64,000 bases of DNA from Chromatiales bacterium (GTDB lineage: Bacteria; Pseudomonadota; Gammaproteobacteria; UBA6429; Thiohalophilaceae), in contig JALSSV010000029.1 of assembly GCA_026984045.1 (NCBI GenBank), positions 1 to 64,000 on the forward strand, read 5' to 3'. The number at the start of each line of letters is the position of its first letter. Within the stretch, counting starts at the first letter, position 1. Under the pieces are notes generated by a model that was not told where the DNA came from, made no database searches, and saw only the letters and a program-made list of their open reading frames with translations. A program made the position numbers and the translations under genes. Positions 38,574 through 48,124 of this stretch are shown here, piece by piece.

Positions 38574-38909
38574 CTAGCCCGGATATTGCACCATGGGCGC
38601 CGGATGATTGCGGACTTTGCAGCCGTGCTCGCGCCGCGCTGGAGCGAAAGACGTAGCCAACGCTACGGCTTTCGTGAAGCGCAAGCGAGAGCGAGCGACC
38701 GTTTCGTCTGGAACGAAACGGGTCGCGCAAAGCGCGCCCGCAGGGGGCAGACCATGGAAGGTCTGCCACCAAAGCCGCAAGGGCCGGCGCAGAGGGCGGG
38801 CAGGAACGAAATGTGTCTGCCAAATCATGCCGATAATTCGCAATATGCCTTTTCTCTTCAATGGGTTGAGCAGCTGCCCGCCCTCGACATGGTGCAATAT
38901 TCGGGCTAG
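38574..38909. mobile_element. MITE-like element with 22-bp terminal inverted repeats
   Basis: Terminal sequences at 38574-38595 and 38888-38909 are inverted copies of one another with a single mismatch; the outer part reads CTAGCCCGGATATTGCACC. The 336-base interior has no gene but contains more stems, for example GTAGC/GCTAC near 38652-38672, CCGTTTCGT/ACGAAACGG near 38699-38720 and CAGACCATG/CATGG-type pairs near 38749. No transposase is encoded, so it would depend on one elsewhere. The outermost CTAG is palindromic and could hide a target duplication. Confidence 0.65.
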
Positions 38910-38949
38910 AATTCGTCCACCCAACCGAATTGCCACAGGACACCGACCC

Positions 38950-39051
38950 ATGAAAGACATGTTCACCTTCGAGAACTTCCCGCTGACCTTCATCATTGGC
39001 CTGGTCATCGTGGCCTGGCTGAGTTTCTTCTCGGTGATCCTCTCCGGCTGA
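38950..39051 (+). CDS. 33-residue single-pass membrane peptide
   Basis: MKDMFTFENFPLTFIIGL followed by VIVAWLSFFSVILSG is a nearly pure membrane helix after a short polar start. An ACAGGA sequence lies 9 bases before the ATG. A strong intrinsic terminator begins 22 bases after the stop, so the peptide appears to be a transcription unit of its own. Size and location after ccoS recall small oxidase subunits such as CcoM, but the sequence does not match any I know. Could also be a small regulator of another membrane complex. Confidence 0.6.
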   Translation: MKDMFTFENFPLTFIIGLVIVAWLSFFSVILSG

Positions 39052-39072
39052 GGCGGAAAAACCGGTTTCGCG

Positions 39073-39101
39073 AAAAAAAGCAGCCTGCGGGCTGCTTTTT
39101 T
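39073..39101. terminator. intrinsic terminator after the 33-residue peptide gene
   Basis: A run of A's, GCAGCC (39080-39085), loop TGCG, GGCTGC (39090-39095) and six T's form a classic stem with U tract. It is symmetric and could work in both directions. Confidence 0.85.
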
Positions 39102-39203
39102 CGTGGCAAAAGCGCCGATCGTCCAGCTCACCTCCGGATATGTTGGCCCGATATCCAAGGGGCACACCGACCCGACCTGCCGCCGTTGTTCCTGTTCCCA
39201 AAA

Positions 39204-39246
39204 CCCTCTGCGCCCTCCGCGCCTCGGCGACCTCTGCGTTACCTTC
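39204..39246. repeat. GCAGAG-type intergenic repeat, copy 1
   Basis: On the minus strand it reads GGAAGGTAACGCAGAGGTCG then CCGAGGCGCGGAGG, closely matching 53322-53353. Such 'cgcagaggtcgcagag' sequences recur in many proteobacterial genomes between genes. It lies just upstream of the VWA-domain gene. Confidence 0.6.
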
Positions 39247-39306
39247 CACCCCCGGCCGAATTTGCCCCGGCCTTCAGTTTCCCCGCCACCGGCCGCAAAG
39301 GATGGC

Positions 39307-41079
39307 ATGAGAGTGTCATTCCTGCTCATTTTGCTGCTCCCGGGCGCGGCCGTCGCGGCGGCGCCGGTGCCCGACGTGCGGGTGGCGATCGACGTCTCCG
39401 GCAGTATGAAGCAGACCGATCCGCGGAACCTGCGGCGGCCGGCCCTGCGCCTGCTCACGGGGCTGTTGCCCGAGGGCAGCCGGGCCGGGGTGTGGACCTT
39501 CGGCCAGTACGTGAACATGGCGGTGCCCTGGGGACGGGTGACCCCGGCGTGGAAGGCGAAGGCCCGGGCCGAGGCGGGGCGGATCCATTCCCGCGGCCGC
39601 TATACCAACATCGAAGAAGTGATTCAGAAGGCGGCCTTCAACTGGCAGCGCCCCGATCCCCGTTACGCCCGGCATCTGATCCTGCTCACCGACGGCAAGG
39701 TGGACATCGCCCGGGATGCCGAGGTGGACGCCCTTTCGCGCCGGCGCATTCTCGAGACGTTGCTGCCGCAACTGGTCCGGGCCGGGGTGCGGGTGCACAC
39801 GGTGGCCCTGTCCGGCGATTCGGATCGGGCCCTGCTCGAGACCCTGGCGGCCGAGACGGGGGGCCGCTTCGCCGAGGCCACCTCGGCCGCGGATCTGCAG
39901 CGGATCTTCCTGCAACTGTTCGAGCAGGCGGCACCGCGGCCGGCCCTGCCCATCGAGGGCAACCGCTTCACGGTGGATGCCGGGGTGCGGGAGATGACCC
40001 TGGTGGTGTTCCGTGGCAAGGCGGATCCGCCCCTGCGCATCCAGCCGCCGCAGGGCAGGGCCTTCGACGAGGCCGGCGCGCCGGATCCGGTGAGCTGGTA
40101 TCACGAGGACGACTACGATCTGGTCACCGTGCGGGCCCCGTCCGAGGGGGAATGGCGACTGCTGACCCGCGCCGATCCCGACAACCGGGTGCTGGTGCTC
40201 ACCGATCTGCGCCTGGAGGTGCGCGAACTGCCCACGGCGCTGCTCGCCGGGGATCCCCTGCCCGTGCAGGCCTGGCTGAGCGAGCGCGAACGACGGATCA
40301 CCCGCCGGGACTTTCTCGAACTGGTGCGCTTCACCTTGCTCGATCGCCAGGGTGAAGATCAGCCGCCGCAGGAATGGAAACTGGCGGACGACGGCCAAGC
40401 CAATGACGGAAAGGCGCACGACGGGATTTTCGGTCGGCGGGTGGACGGCGTGGCGGGCGAAGGCGAGCACGTCCTGCTGGTGCGCGCCGACGGCGCCACT
40501 TTTCAGCGGGAATTTCGCCACGTGTACCGGGTGTTGCCGGCGCTGCTGCGACTGCAGGTGGAGAAGGCCGGGGAAGGCTTTCATCTCGGCGTGGTGCCGG
40601 AACGGCTGCTGATCGATCCGGCCGAGGTGAAGGTGATCCGGGAAGACACGGGCGAGCCGCTGCCTGCGGCCGGCGAGCAGGGCTGGGAACTGGCGCTGCC
40701 GGCGGCGTTTGCCGGCAAGACCCTGGCCGTGCGGATCGCGGGTCGGCGACGCACCGGCCAGCCCGTGGAGGCCCGTTACACGGTCCGGATACCGGGTGCA
40801 CCGGCCGCGGCGGCGGAACACGCGGCCGCGCCCGGCCATGCAACGCCACCCGAAGCGCAAGCGGCCCCGGCGGCGCACGGGGAGGCCCCCGCCGCGCATG
40901 AGGAAGCGGCTGCGGAACACGGGAACCCGGCCGAGGCGGGGCCCGACTGGACCCGGATCCTCATCCTGACCCTGCTGATCAACTTGCTGCTGGCGGCCGT
41001 GGGGATCGCGGCCTGGCTGGTGCTGCGCCGCCTGCGCCTTCGCAGGCAGGCCGAGGACGAGGCGGCCCTGCAGCTATGA
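39307..41079 (+). CDS. secreted/membrane VWA-domain protein (TIGR03503-like)
   Basis: The start at 39307 directly precedes a signal peptide (MRVSFLLILLLPGAAVAA). The 590-residue product has a von Willebrand A domain with a complete metal site (DVSGSM at about 28-33, and LLTDGKVD), a middle beta-rich part, an Ala/His/Glu-rich linker (about 495-545) and a C-terminal membrane helix (ILILTLLINLLLAAVGIAAWLVL). It matches the TIGR03503 family of unknown function. The protein would be periplasmic and anchored at its C-terminus. The end overlaps the next gene (ATGA), pointing to a functional pair. Confidence 0.82.
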   Translation: MRVSFLLILLLPGAAVAAAPVPDVRVAIDVSGSMKQTDPRNLRRPALRLLTGLLPEGSRAGVWTFGQYVNMAVPWGRVTPAWKAKARAEAGRIHSRGRYTNIEEVIQKAAFNWQRPDPRYARHLILLTDGKVDIARDAEVDALSRRRILETLLPQLVRAGVRVHTVALSGDSDRALLETLAAETGGRFAEATSAADLQRIFLQLFEQAAPRPALPIEGNRFTVDAGVREMTLVVFRGKADPPLRIQPPQGRAFDEAGAPDPVSWYHEDDYDLVTVRAPSEGEWRLLTRADPDNRVLVLTDLRLEVRELPTALLAGDPLPVQAWLSERERRITRRDFLELVRFTLLDRQGEDQPPQEWKLADDGQANDGKAHDGIFGRRVDGVAGEGEHVLLVRADGATFQREFRHVYRVLPALLRLQVEKAGEGFHLGVVPERLLIDPAEVKVIREDTGEPLPAAGEQGWELALPAAFAGKTLAVRIAGRRRTGQPVEARYTVRIPGAPAAAAEHAAAPGHATPPEAQAAPAAHGEAPAAHEEAAAEHGNPAEAGPDWTRILILTLLINLLLAAVGIAAWLVLRRLRLRRQAEDEAALQL

Positions 41080-41744
41080 GCGAGTGGCTGACAGGGCTGT
41101 TGCTGGCGGCGGCGGAGTTCGGGCTGCTGGTGAGCGTGGCCTTCGGCGTGTTTCTGTATGTGCGGGCCCGCTGCCGGCGCCACGATCACGCTCGCGCCCT
41201 GGAGCTGGTGGCGCGCCTGAAGCAGGGCGCGGCGGCCCATGAAGCGGATTTGATCACGGTGCTGAAGGACGCCTACGGGCTGGGTGAAACCGAGGCCAGC
41301 GACAAGGCCCGGGTGTTGATCGACCAGGAAAAATCCCTGTATCGCAAGGTCATGCGCATGTTTCTCGGCCGGGATCGCACCGGCATCAGCCGCTTCGACG
41401 AGGATCTGCGCCAGCTGCTGCAGGCCTGGCGCGAACTCGGTGAAACCCCGGCGGAGGCGGGTGCAGAAGCCGGAACGGGGGCCAGCGCCGCCATCCTGCG
41501 CAAGGAGAACCAGCGCCTGCGGGCGCAGAACGCCAAGCTCGAATCCGACCTGGCCCAGGCCATGGCCACCATGGAGAACATGCTCGCCGAGTATGCCTCC
41601 ATGTACGAGGGCGGGCGCAAGGAGGGCGAGCAGCGCATGAAGAACGAGATGTTCCGCCTGCGCCAGGCGCTTGAGAGCGGTGAATCGCCCCCGAACGACG
41701 ACATTCCCGAATTGACGGACATCGCCGATCCGCATCCCCGTTAG
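41076..41744 (+). CDS. unknown membrane-anchored coiled-coil protein
   Basis: A 222-residue protein with one N-terminal helix (LLLAAAEFGLLVSVAFGVFLYV) and a cytoplasmic part. Its middle (KQGAAAHEADLITVLKDAYGLGETEASDKA...LIDQEKSLYRKVMRMFLGRD) is well structured, and residues about 140-205 form a coiled coil (LRKENQRLRAQNAKLESDLAQAM). I recognise no enzyme motif. Four-base overlap with the VWA gene suggests that the two proteins form a complex spanning the inner membrane. Its stop faces the stop of the histidine kinase 6 bases away. Confidence 0.75.
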   Translation: MSEWLTGLLLAAAEFGLLVSVAFGVFLYVRARCRRHDHARALELVARLKQGAAAHEADLITVLKDAYGLGETEASDKARVLIDQEKSLYRKVMRMFLGRDRTGISRFDEDLRQLLQAWRELGETPAEAGAEAGTGASAAILRKENQRLRAQNAKLESDLAQAMATMENMLAEYASMYEGGRKEGEQRMKNEMFRLRQALESGESPPNDDIPELTDIADPHPR

Positions 41745-41750
41745 GCCGGC

Positions 41751-43679
41751 CTACGTTTTTTCTCTTTCCGCCTTCCTCTGCCTCAAAGGCAAGCGGAACC
41801 AGAAGGTGCAGCCCTGGCCCGGGTTGTTGCTCACGCCGATTTCGCCGCCGTGCAGTTCGATGATGCGCCGGCAGATGGCCAGGCCCAGGCCGGTGCTGGG
41901 TTCGCCGCCGGTGGGCCGGTTGCTGAGACGGCTGTGGGGGGTGAAGACCTTCCCGAGATCCGCTTCGGTGAGGCCCGGGCCTTCGTCGCGGATCTCGCAG
42001 CGGATCCCCTGGCCTTCCTGGCGGGTGTGGATCTGCACGCCGGTGCCGGGCGGCGAAAACTTGATGGCGTTGTCGATCAGGTTGCTGAGCACTTGGGTGA
42101 TCCGGGTGTCGTCGGCCCGGATCTCCGGCAGGTGGGGATCGAGATCCGTCTCCAGGGTGATCTGCTTGCGCCCGGCGTAGGCCTGGTTGCTGGTCACGAT
42201 GAAGCGGATCAGCAGGTTCAGATCGAGCGGCTCGGGGTGGCAGGTGAGGCTGTCCTCGTGCAGCACGATCTCGCCCAGGAAGTCGTTGACGATGTTCTGC
42301 ATGTAGTCGTCGGAGCGGCGGATCAGTTCCAGCAGTTCGGGGAGATCGGCCGGCGGCTTGCCGGTGATCTGCAGGGTGTCGTACAGGGTGTCGACGATGT
42401 CGCGGATCACCACCAGGGGCTTGCGCAGATCGTGGCGGGCGAAGCCGATGAACTCGTCGGCCCGGCGCAGGGCGGCCTCGAGCTGTTCGTTGGTCTCGCG
42501 CAGCCGGGCGGTGGCCTCGTCCACCTTGTCCTGCAGCTCGGCATTGAGCTGTTCGAGCCGGTGGCGGGAGATGAGCAGGCCGCTGATCAGGTTGTGCAGG
42601 GCGTCGTCGAGCTGGCCGATCTCGCGGGGCACGTTGCGGCCGGGGGAGGGCAGTTGCCCCCGGAAACGGTTGCGGGTCATCTCCTCGGCGGCGCCCGCCA
42701 GGCGCACCAGGGGCCGGCTGATCCAGCGGGCCAGGAACACGGCCACGGCGATCGCCAGCAGCAGGGCGACGCCGACCCAGGCCAAGTGGCTGGTCAGCAG
42801 GGCGTGGACCTGACGGGCCACTTCCGCCTTGGGCTGGGGCACCATCACGCCCCAGCCGATGCCGGGGACGGCGGTGAAGCCGGCCACCATGTCCTGCTTG
42901 ACGAAGGGCGAGTAGAACTCGGTGACGCCCGTTTCGCCGGCCATCATTTTCTGCACCACGGAGAGGTGGGAGAGATCGTGGATCTCCCGCCGCCATTCGG
43001 GATTGGGATGGGCAATCACGTGACCGGTCTGATCCACGATGGCCGAATGGCCGCGTTCGCCGAAATGGATGTTGCGGCGCAGCTGCTCGATGTAGTCGAC
43101 ATTCAGTTCCGCAAGCAGCACCGCCTGCACCTGCCCGTCCGGGGCGCGCACCGGCTGGGACATGAGCAGCGTGGGTTGATCGTCCAGGGGGCTGTATTTC
43201 ATGGCCGAGAGCTTCGGCCGGCCCCGTTCCAGGCTGTAGCGGAAGCAGGCCTCGTCGGCGAACAGCCGCCGCTGGCCGGGGGCGATGGCGGCCAGGGCCG
43301 TGGAATAGATCAGATCCCCGCTGGCGGAGACCAGCGAGAGGTTGCGAAAGTCGGGGAGGATGGTGTTCGAATCCGACAGGAGATCCACCACCTCGTGGCC
43401 GCGGCCATGGCCCGCGAGGCGGTTGGCGAGCATGGCCAGCATGGTCTGGTGATCCTTCACGTAGAGCTGCAGCGGCGAGGCCAGGTTCATGGCCAGCAGA
43501 CGGTGCTTCTCGTAGACCTCGCGCCAGGCGTCGTCCCAGGCAGCGTGATAGAGGCGCAGGCCGAGCACCGCCAGCGGCAGCAGGGCCACCAGCACGAAGG
43601 CACCGATGAGGATCTGGTCGAGTGGCCGCCGCAGCAGGCGGCCGAGGAGGCCGGGGAGTTTCATCATGGGAGCAGTCAC
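41751..43679 (-). CDS. membrane sensor histidine kinase with periplasmic Cache domain
   Basis: The 642-residue kinase has two transmembrane helices (about 23-44 and 290-312) around a dCache-type sensor (LQLYVKDHQTMLAMLANRL... AIVDQTGHVIAHPNPEW), a HAMP domain, a coiled coil, and a HisKA/HATPase core. The phospho-His lies in GFARHDLRKPLVVI, and DEGPGL and STGLGLAICRRI are the G boxes. The atypical 'HDLRKPL' resembles kinases that act with phosphorelays. No receiver gene is adjacent. The start overlaps the GGDEF-EAL stop (ATGA), so they are co-expressed. Confidence 0.88.
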   Translation of the reverse strand: MTAPMMKLPGLLGRLLRRPLDQILIGAFVLVALLPLAVLGLRLYHAAWDDAWREVYEKHRLLAMNLASPLQLYVKDHQTMLAMLANRLAGHGRGHEVVDLLSDSNTILPDFRNLSLVSASGDLIYSTALAAIAPGQRRLFADEACFRYSLERGRPKLSAMKYSPLDDQPTLLMSQPVRAPDGQVQAVLLAELNVDYIEQLRRNIHFGERGHSAIVDQTGHVIAHPNPEWRREIHDLSHLSVVQKMMAGETGVTEFYSPFVKQDMVAGFTAVPGIGWGVMVPQPKAEVARQVHALLTSHLAWVGVALLLAIAVAVFLARWISRPLVRLAGAAEEMTRNRFRGQLPSPGRNVPREIGQLDDALHNLISGLLISRHRLEQLNAELQDKVDEATARLRETNEQLEAALRRADEFIGFARHDLRKPLVVIRDIVDTLYDTLQITGKPPADLPELLELIRRSDDYMQNIVNDFLGEIVLHEDSLTCHPEPLDLNLLIRFIVTSNQAYAGRKQITLETDLDPHLPEIRADDTRITQVLSNLIDNAIKFSPPGTGVQIHTRQEGQGIRCEIRDEGPGLTEADLGKVFTPHSRLSNRPTGGEPSTGLGLAICRRIIELHGGEIGVSNNPGQGCTFWFRLPLRQRKAEREKT

Positions 43680-46600
43680 TTCGATTCGGGAGCGTCACCA
43701 GGCGGTCCGTGCATCGCCAGGCCGCTGTCGTTCGTCGCCGGCAGGATGCGGCGGGTGATGTCGGAGGCCGACAGGGGCCGGCAGTAGAGGAAGCCCTGAT
43801 AGCGGTGGCAGCCATTGTCGCGCAGGAACTCGGCCTGGGCGAGGGTCTCCACGCCCTCGGCCACCACTGCCAGGCCCAGATGCCGGGCCATGGAGAGGAT
43901 GGTCTGGACGATGGCCGCGTCGTTGGGGTCCTCGGTGATGTCCTGCACGTAGGCCCGGTCGATCTTCAGTTCGTCCAAGGGCAGGTGCTTGAGATAGTAC
44001 AGGGAGCTGTAGCCGGTGCCGAAGTCGTCCACCGAGATGCGCAGCCCAGTTCCTTGAGGGCCTTGAGCTTGGCGATGGTGTCGTCCAGATCTTCGATCAG
44101 GGTGCCTTCGGTGATCTCGAGGGTCAGCAACTGGGGATCCACGCCGGTGCGGCGCAGGATCTGGTTCACCTGTTCCACGAAACCGCTGTGGCGAAACTGG
44201 ATGGGGCTGACGTTCACCGAGAGGCCGGGCGGATGGCCGTCGTCGGCCTGGTCCATCCAGGCGCGCAACTGCTGGCAGGCGGTGAGCAACACCCATTCCC
44301 CCAGGTGCAGGATCAGGCCGGTTTCCTCCGCCACCGGGATGAAGGTGTCGGGCATCACCCGCCCGCGGGCCGGATGTTGCCAGCGCAGCAGGGCTTCCAC
44401 GGCCACCGGCTGCTGGCGATCGTCCACCTGGGCCTGGTATTCGAGAAACAGCTGTTCCGCGCCCAGGGCGTCGCGCAGATCCTCTTCCAGGGCCAGGCGG
44501 GCGTCGGCCTCGGCCTGCAGGCTGGGGTGGTAGTAGGCGATGGTGTCGCGGCCGTTGCCCTTGGCCTGGTACATGGCGGCATCGGCGTGGTTGAGCAGCA
44601 CCTCGGCGCGCCGGCCGTCCTGGGGAAAGAGGGCGATACCGAGACTGGCGGTGATGTGGAAGCGGTGACCGTCGAGATCGTAGCCGCCGCTGATCCGGCC
44701 GCGGATCTTCTCGGCCACCTGCCAGGCGCGCTTGGCGGCCACGCCGGGATCGGCATCCAGCACCGGCAGCATGATCACGAATTCGTCGCCGCCCAGGCGC
44801 GCCACCGTGTCCTCCTCGCGCAGGGCGTCGGTGAGGCGGCGGGTGACCTGCTGCAGGAGCATGTCGCCGGCACGGTGGCCGAGGCTGTCGTTGAGCAGCT
44901 TGAAGCGATCCAGATCGATGAAGATCAGCCCTCCGTGCACTTTCTCCCGCTGGGCATGGGCGATGGCCTGCTGCAGCCGGTCCAGCATCAGGCGCCGGTT
45001 GGCCAGGCCGGTGAGGGGATCGTAGAAAGCCAGCCGTTCGATTTCCTGGCGGGCCTGGTGACGCTCGGTGATGTCCTGCACCGCGCCGCGCAGGAAGGTG
45101 GGCTCGCCCCCGGCGTCGCGCTCGAGGCTGCCCGACAGTTCCACCCAGCGCACGGCGCCGTCGGCGCGGACGATCCGGTATTCCACCAGCAGCGGCGCGT
45201 CCTCTTCCAGGCTACGGGCGAGGGCGTCGTCGAGGCGCGCGGTGTCCTCCGGGTGCACCAGGGTCATGCTGGTGTCGAGGGTGTGGCCCAGCTCGCCCGG
45301 GCCCAGCCCGTAGATCGCTTCGGCGCCTTCCGACCAGGTGACGTGGCCGCTGGCGATGTTCCATTCCCACAGGCCCACCCCGGCGGCCCGGGTGGCCAGG
45401 CGGATCTGGGCCTCCTTGCGTTCCAGTTCCACCAGCAGTTGCTGGTACTGGCGTTCGGCGGCCCGCCGTTCGGTGACGTTGCGCATGACGCCGATGAGCG
45501 TCGGCTGCTCATCGACGAAGACCCGGGTCAGGCTCACTTCCACGTCGATGCAGTCGCCGTTGGGCAGCTCTTTCAGCCAATCGAAGATCTGGGGTTTGCC
45601 GGCGAGCGCCTCGCGCATGATGGCCTCGGCCTTCTCGGCCGACGGCTGGCCGTCGGATTGCACGGGTGGCGACAGGTCCACCAGCGAGCGGCCGATGACC
45701 TCCTCGCGGGGCCGCTGCAGGATCTCGAACAGCTTGTCGTTGCCGTCGATGAGGATGCCGTCGCGGATCATCAACACGCCGTCGTTGAGGGCGTCGAGCA
45801 GGCTCTGGTAGCGGGACTGGCTCTCCAGCAGGGCCCGGGAGGCCTGGTCCAGCTCGGTGAGATCGCTGAGGCTGGAGACGAAATGGGTGATCGCGCCGGC
45901 CTCGTCGCGCACCGCGTTGATGGTCTCCCACACCTGGAGCAGGCGCCCGTCCCGGTGGCGCAGCCGGCGGCGGCCGCTCCAGGCACCGCTGCGGGCCACG
46001 GCCAGCCGCTGGGCGGCGGGGATGGCGTCTTCCTCGTCAGCCACGTCGAGTTCCGCCAGGGCATGCCCGGCGATGTCGGCGGCGGCGAAGCCGGTGAGGG
46101 CCGTGAAGGCCGGATTGACCCGCAGCACCTGCCCCTCGGGGTCGGTGATGGCGATGGCGTTGTGGGTGTCGAAGGCGATGGCGGCGATGCGGCTCTCCTC
46201 GCGCAATCGGTAGTCTTCGGTCACGTCGCGGAAGACCAGGATCAGGCCCTCCAGGGAGCCGTCCTCGCGCAGGATCGGCGCCGCGCTGTCGGCGATGCGC
46301 CGGGGCCGGCCGTCGCGCCGGCGCAGGATGCTGTCGTCGCCCAGGTTCAGGGCCTGGCCGCTCTCGGTCAGGTGCCGTGCCAGGTGGCGTACCACTTCTC
46401 CCTGTTCGCCCTCGAGCACGAAGACCTCTTCCAGGGGTCGGCCGTGGGCGTCCTCGGCAGACCAGCCGGTGAGGGTTTCGGCCACCGGGTTCAGGCGGGT
46501 GATGCGGCCCTGGTCGTCGGTGGTGATCACCGCGTCGCCGATGGCCTCGAGGGTGCGCGAGAGCTGCTGTTCGCGCTGTTGCAGGAAGGCCAGGGCCTGA

Positions 46601-46941
46601 TGGAGCTGGCGGCCCATGAGGTTGAAGGCCGCGGCCAGCTCGGCGATCTCGCCGCGGCCGGTCACGGGCAGGGGTTCGAAGCGGTTCTGTCCCATCTGCC
46701 GTGCCTGCTGGCTCAGCAGGCGCAGGGGCCGGCGGATCAGCCAGTAGTGGAGCCCCATCACCAGCAGCAGCGCCGGGACCAGCAGCCACAGCAGGATTTC
46801 GCGATCACCCGGCAGCACCCACAGCAACACCCCGAACAGCAGGAGCACCAGCAGCGGCAGGCCGAGACGCAGATCGATGGCGAACAGGCGTCTCATGCGT
46901 TCGGCGGTGGTTGGCGGGCGGGTCTGGGGCACGTGGTCCAT
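43676..46941 (-). CDS. PAS-GGDEF-EAL cyclic-di-GMP enzyme gene with internal frameshift
   Basis: Read through the shift, the product has two N-terminal membrane helices, HAMP, four PAS-like domains, an intact GGDEF motif (RLGGDEFVIML) and an EAL domain starting with VEALLRWQHP. At 44041-44049 one base is missing: ...LKALKELG is followed in frame by CASRW..., whereas the +1-shifted frame continues with LRISVDDFGTGYSSLYYLKHLP through VVAEGVET to 43676. In frame, the protein stops at 43966 and loses the DDFGTG and VEGVET catalytic parts of EAL. The break may be a real mutation or a sequencing error in a GGG run. The downstream frame is otherwise intact and still coupled to the kinase gene. The start ATG at 46941 is the best of several. 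Confidence 0.8.
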
Positions 46942-47160
46942 CCCTGGCGGATTCCCGGTATGACGGCTGTCGGCTTCATCTGGCTTGCTCGCGAAGAAGG
47001 GTGGGGGAGCCCTTCCCCGACCGATTCCCGATCTATCGGCCGCCGGCGAAATTTGTTTACCGCCCACCCACGTGGCTTGTGTCTTTCCCCCTCTCCCCCC
47101 GGGAGAGGGGCCGGGGGTGAGGGCATGAGGGCGTGCGGAGCATGTCCGTTATACCGCAAT
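46942..47160. other. intergenic interval with CCCTCTCCC-type hairpin
   Basis: Between the divergent GGDEF-EAL and uppP genes. The stem CCCCTCTCCC (47089-47098) and GGGAGAGGGG (47102-47111), followed by CCGGGGGTGAGGGC, is a repeat pattern seen widely in proteobacteria. No gene is supported. Confidence 0.5.
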
Positions 47161-47188
47161 TCGCCGGCCAGGGCATTGGGTTACAATG
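47161..47188 (+). promoter_or_regulatory. candidate promoter of uppP
   Basis: TTCGCC (47161-47166) and TACAAT (47183-47188), spaced 16 bases apart, lie 36 bases before the uppP ATG. Confidence 0.35.
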
Positions 47189-47224
47189 CCGGCCCTCGAC
47201 CGCTTCCCGGGATACCGTCTCGTC

Positions 47225-48022
47225 ATGTCATTGCTGCACATCCTGCTCCTGGCCGTTCTCCAGGGGCTGACCGAGTTTCTGCCCATCTCCAGCTCCGCCC
47301 ATCTGATCCTGGTGCCGGCTCTCACCCACACGGCGGATCAGTCCCTGGCCTTCGACGTCTCGGTGCACGTGGGCACGCTGGTGGCGGTGCTCGTCTACTT
47401 CCGCCACGAGGTCGGGCGGCTTTTGGCCGACTGGGCCCGCTCCTGCCGGCAGCGGGCCCCGGTGGGCGAGAGCCGGCTGGCCTGGGTGCTGCTGCTGGCC
47501 TCGGTGCCGGTGGGGGTGGCCGGTCTGCTGCTGCACGATCTGGTGGAAACGGTGCTGCGCTCGCCCAGGGTGATCGCGGCGACCACCATCGGCTTCGGCC
47601 TGGTGCTATGGTGGGCGGACGTGGCCGGCCGGCGGCGGCGCGACGAGCACAGCATCGGCTGGCGGGACGGGCTGCTGATCGGTCTGGCCCAGGCCCTGGC
47701 CCTGGTGCCCGGCACTTCGCGCTCGGGCATCACCATGACCGCCGGCCTCTTTCTGGGGCTGACCCGTCAGGCCGCCGCGCGCTTCTCCTTCCTGCTGTCG
47801 ATTCCGGCCATCGTCATGGCCGGCGGCTATCAGACCCTGAAGCTGCTGCAGGCCGGCCACGGCGTGAACTGGCCGGCACTGGGCCTCGGCGCCCTGTTCT
47901 CGGCCATCACTGCCTGGCTGTGCATCACCCTGTTCCTGAAATGGCTGGATCGGATCGGCATGCTGCCGTTCGCGATCTACCGCCTGCTGCTGGGGGCGGG
48001 GCTGCTATACTTGTATGTCTGA
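47225..48022 (+). CDS. uppP: undecaprenyl-diphosphatase (BacA/UppP)
   Basis: A 265-residue membrane enzyme that recycles the lipid carrier of cell-wall synthesis and gives bacitracin resistance. QGLTEFLPISSSAHL (about 12-26) and PGTSRSGITM (about 171-180) are the two catalytic motifs; the first normally reads EGLTEFLP, so a Gln replaces the first Glu here (the conserved Glu in TEF is kept). About eight hydrophobic helices fit the family. Start is the ATG of MSLLHILLLAVLQG. Confidence 0.94.
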   Translation: MSLLHILLLAVLQGLTEFLPISSSAHLILVPALTHTADQSLAFDVSVHVGTLVAVLVYFRHEVGRLLADWARSCRQRAPVGESRLAWVLLLASVPVGVAGLLLHDLVETVLRSPRVIAATTIGFGLVLWWADVAGRRRRDEHSIGWRDGLLIGLAQALALVPGTSRSGITMTAGLFLGLTRQAAARFSFLLSIPAIVMAGGYQTLKLLQAGHGVNWPALGLGALFSAITAWLCITLFLKWLDRIGMLPFAIYRLLLGAGLLYLYV

Positions 48023-48124
48023 CAGGCCCTTCGGCAACGACACCGTCGCCGTGAGAGGGGGCTGCCGAATCGCTGCCGGGTTACCCAATCCGCGCTGGCG
48101 AGCAATGCCACCAGGAGCCGCGCC

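Noticed and set aside
44188-48054. 1288-codon open frame on the plus strand opposite the GGDEF-EAL gene
   Set aside because: It is antisense to a clear multi-domain gene and then overlaps uppP in the wrong frame; no domain is recognisable.
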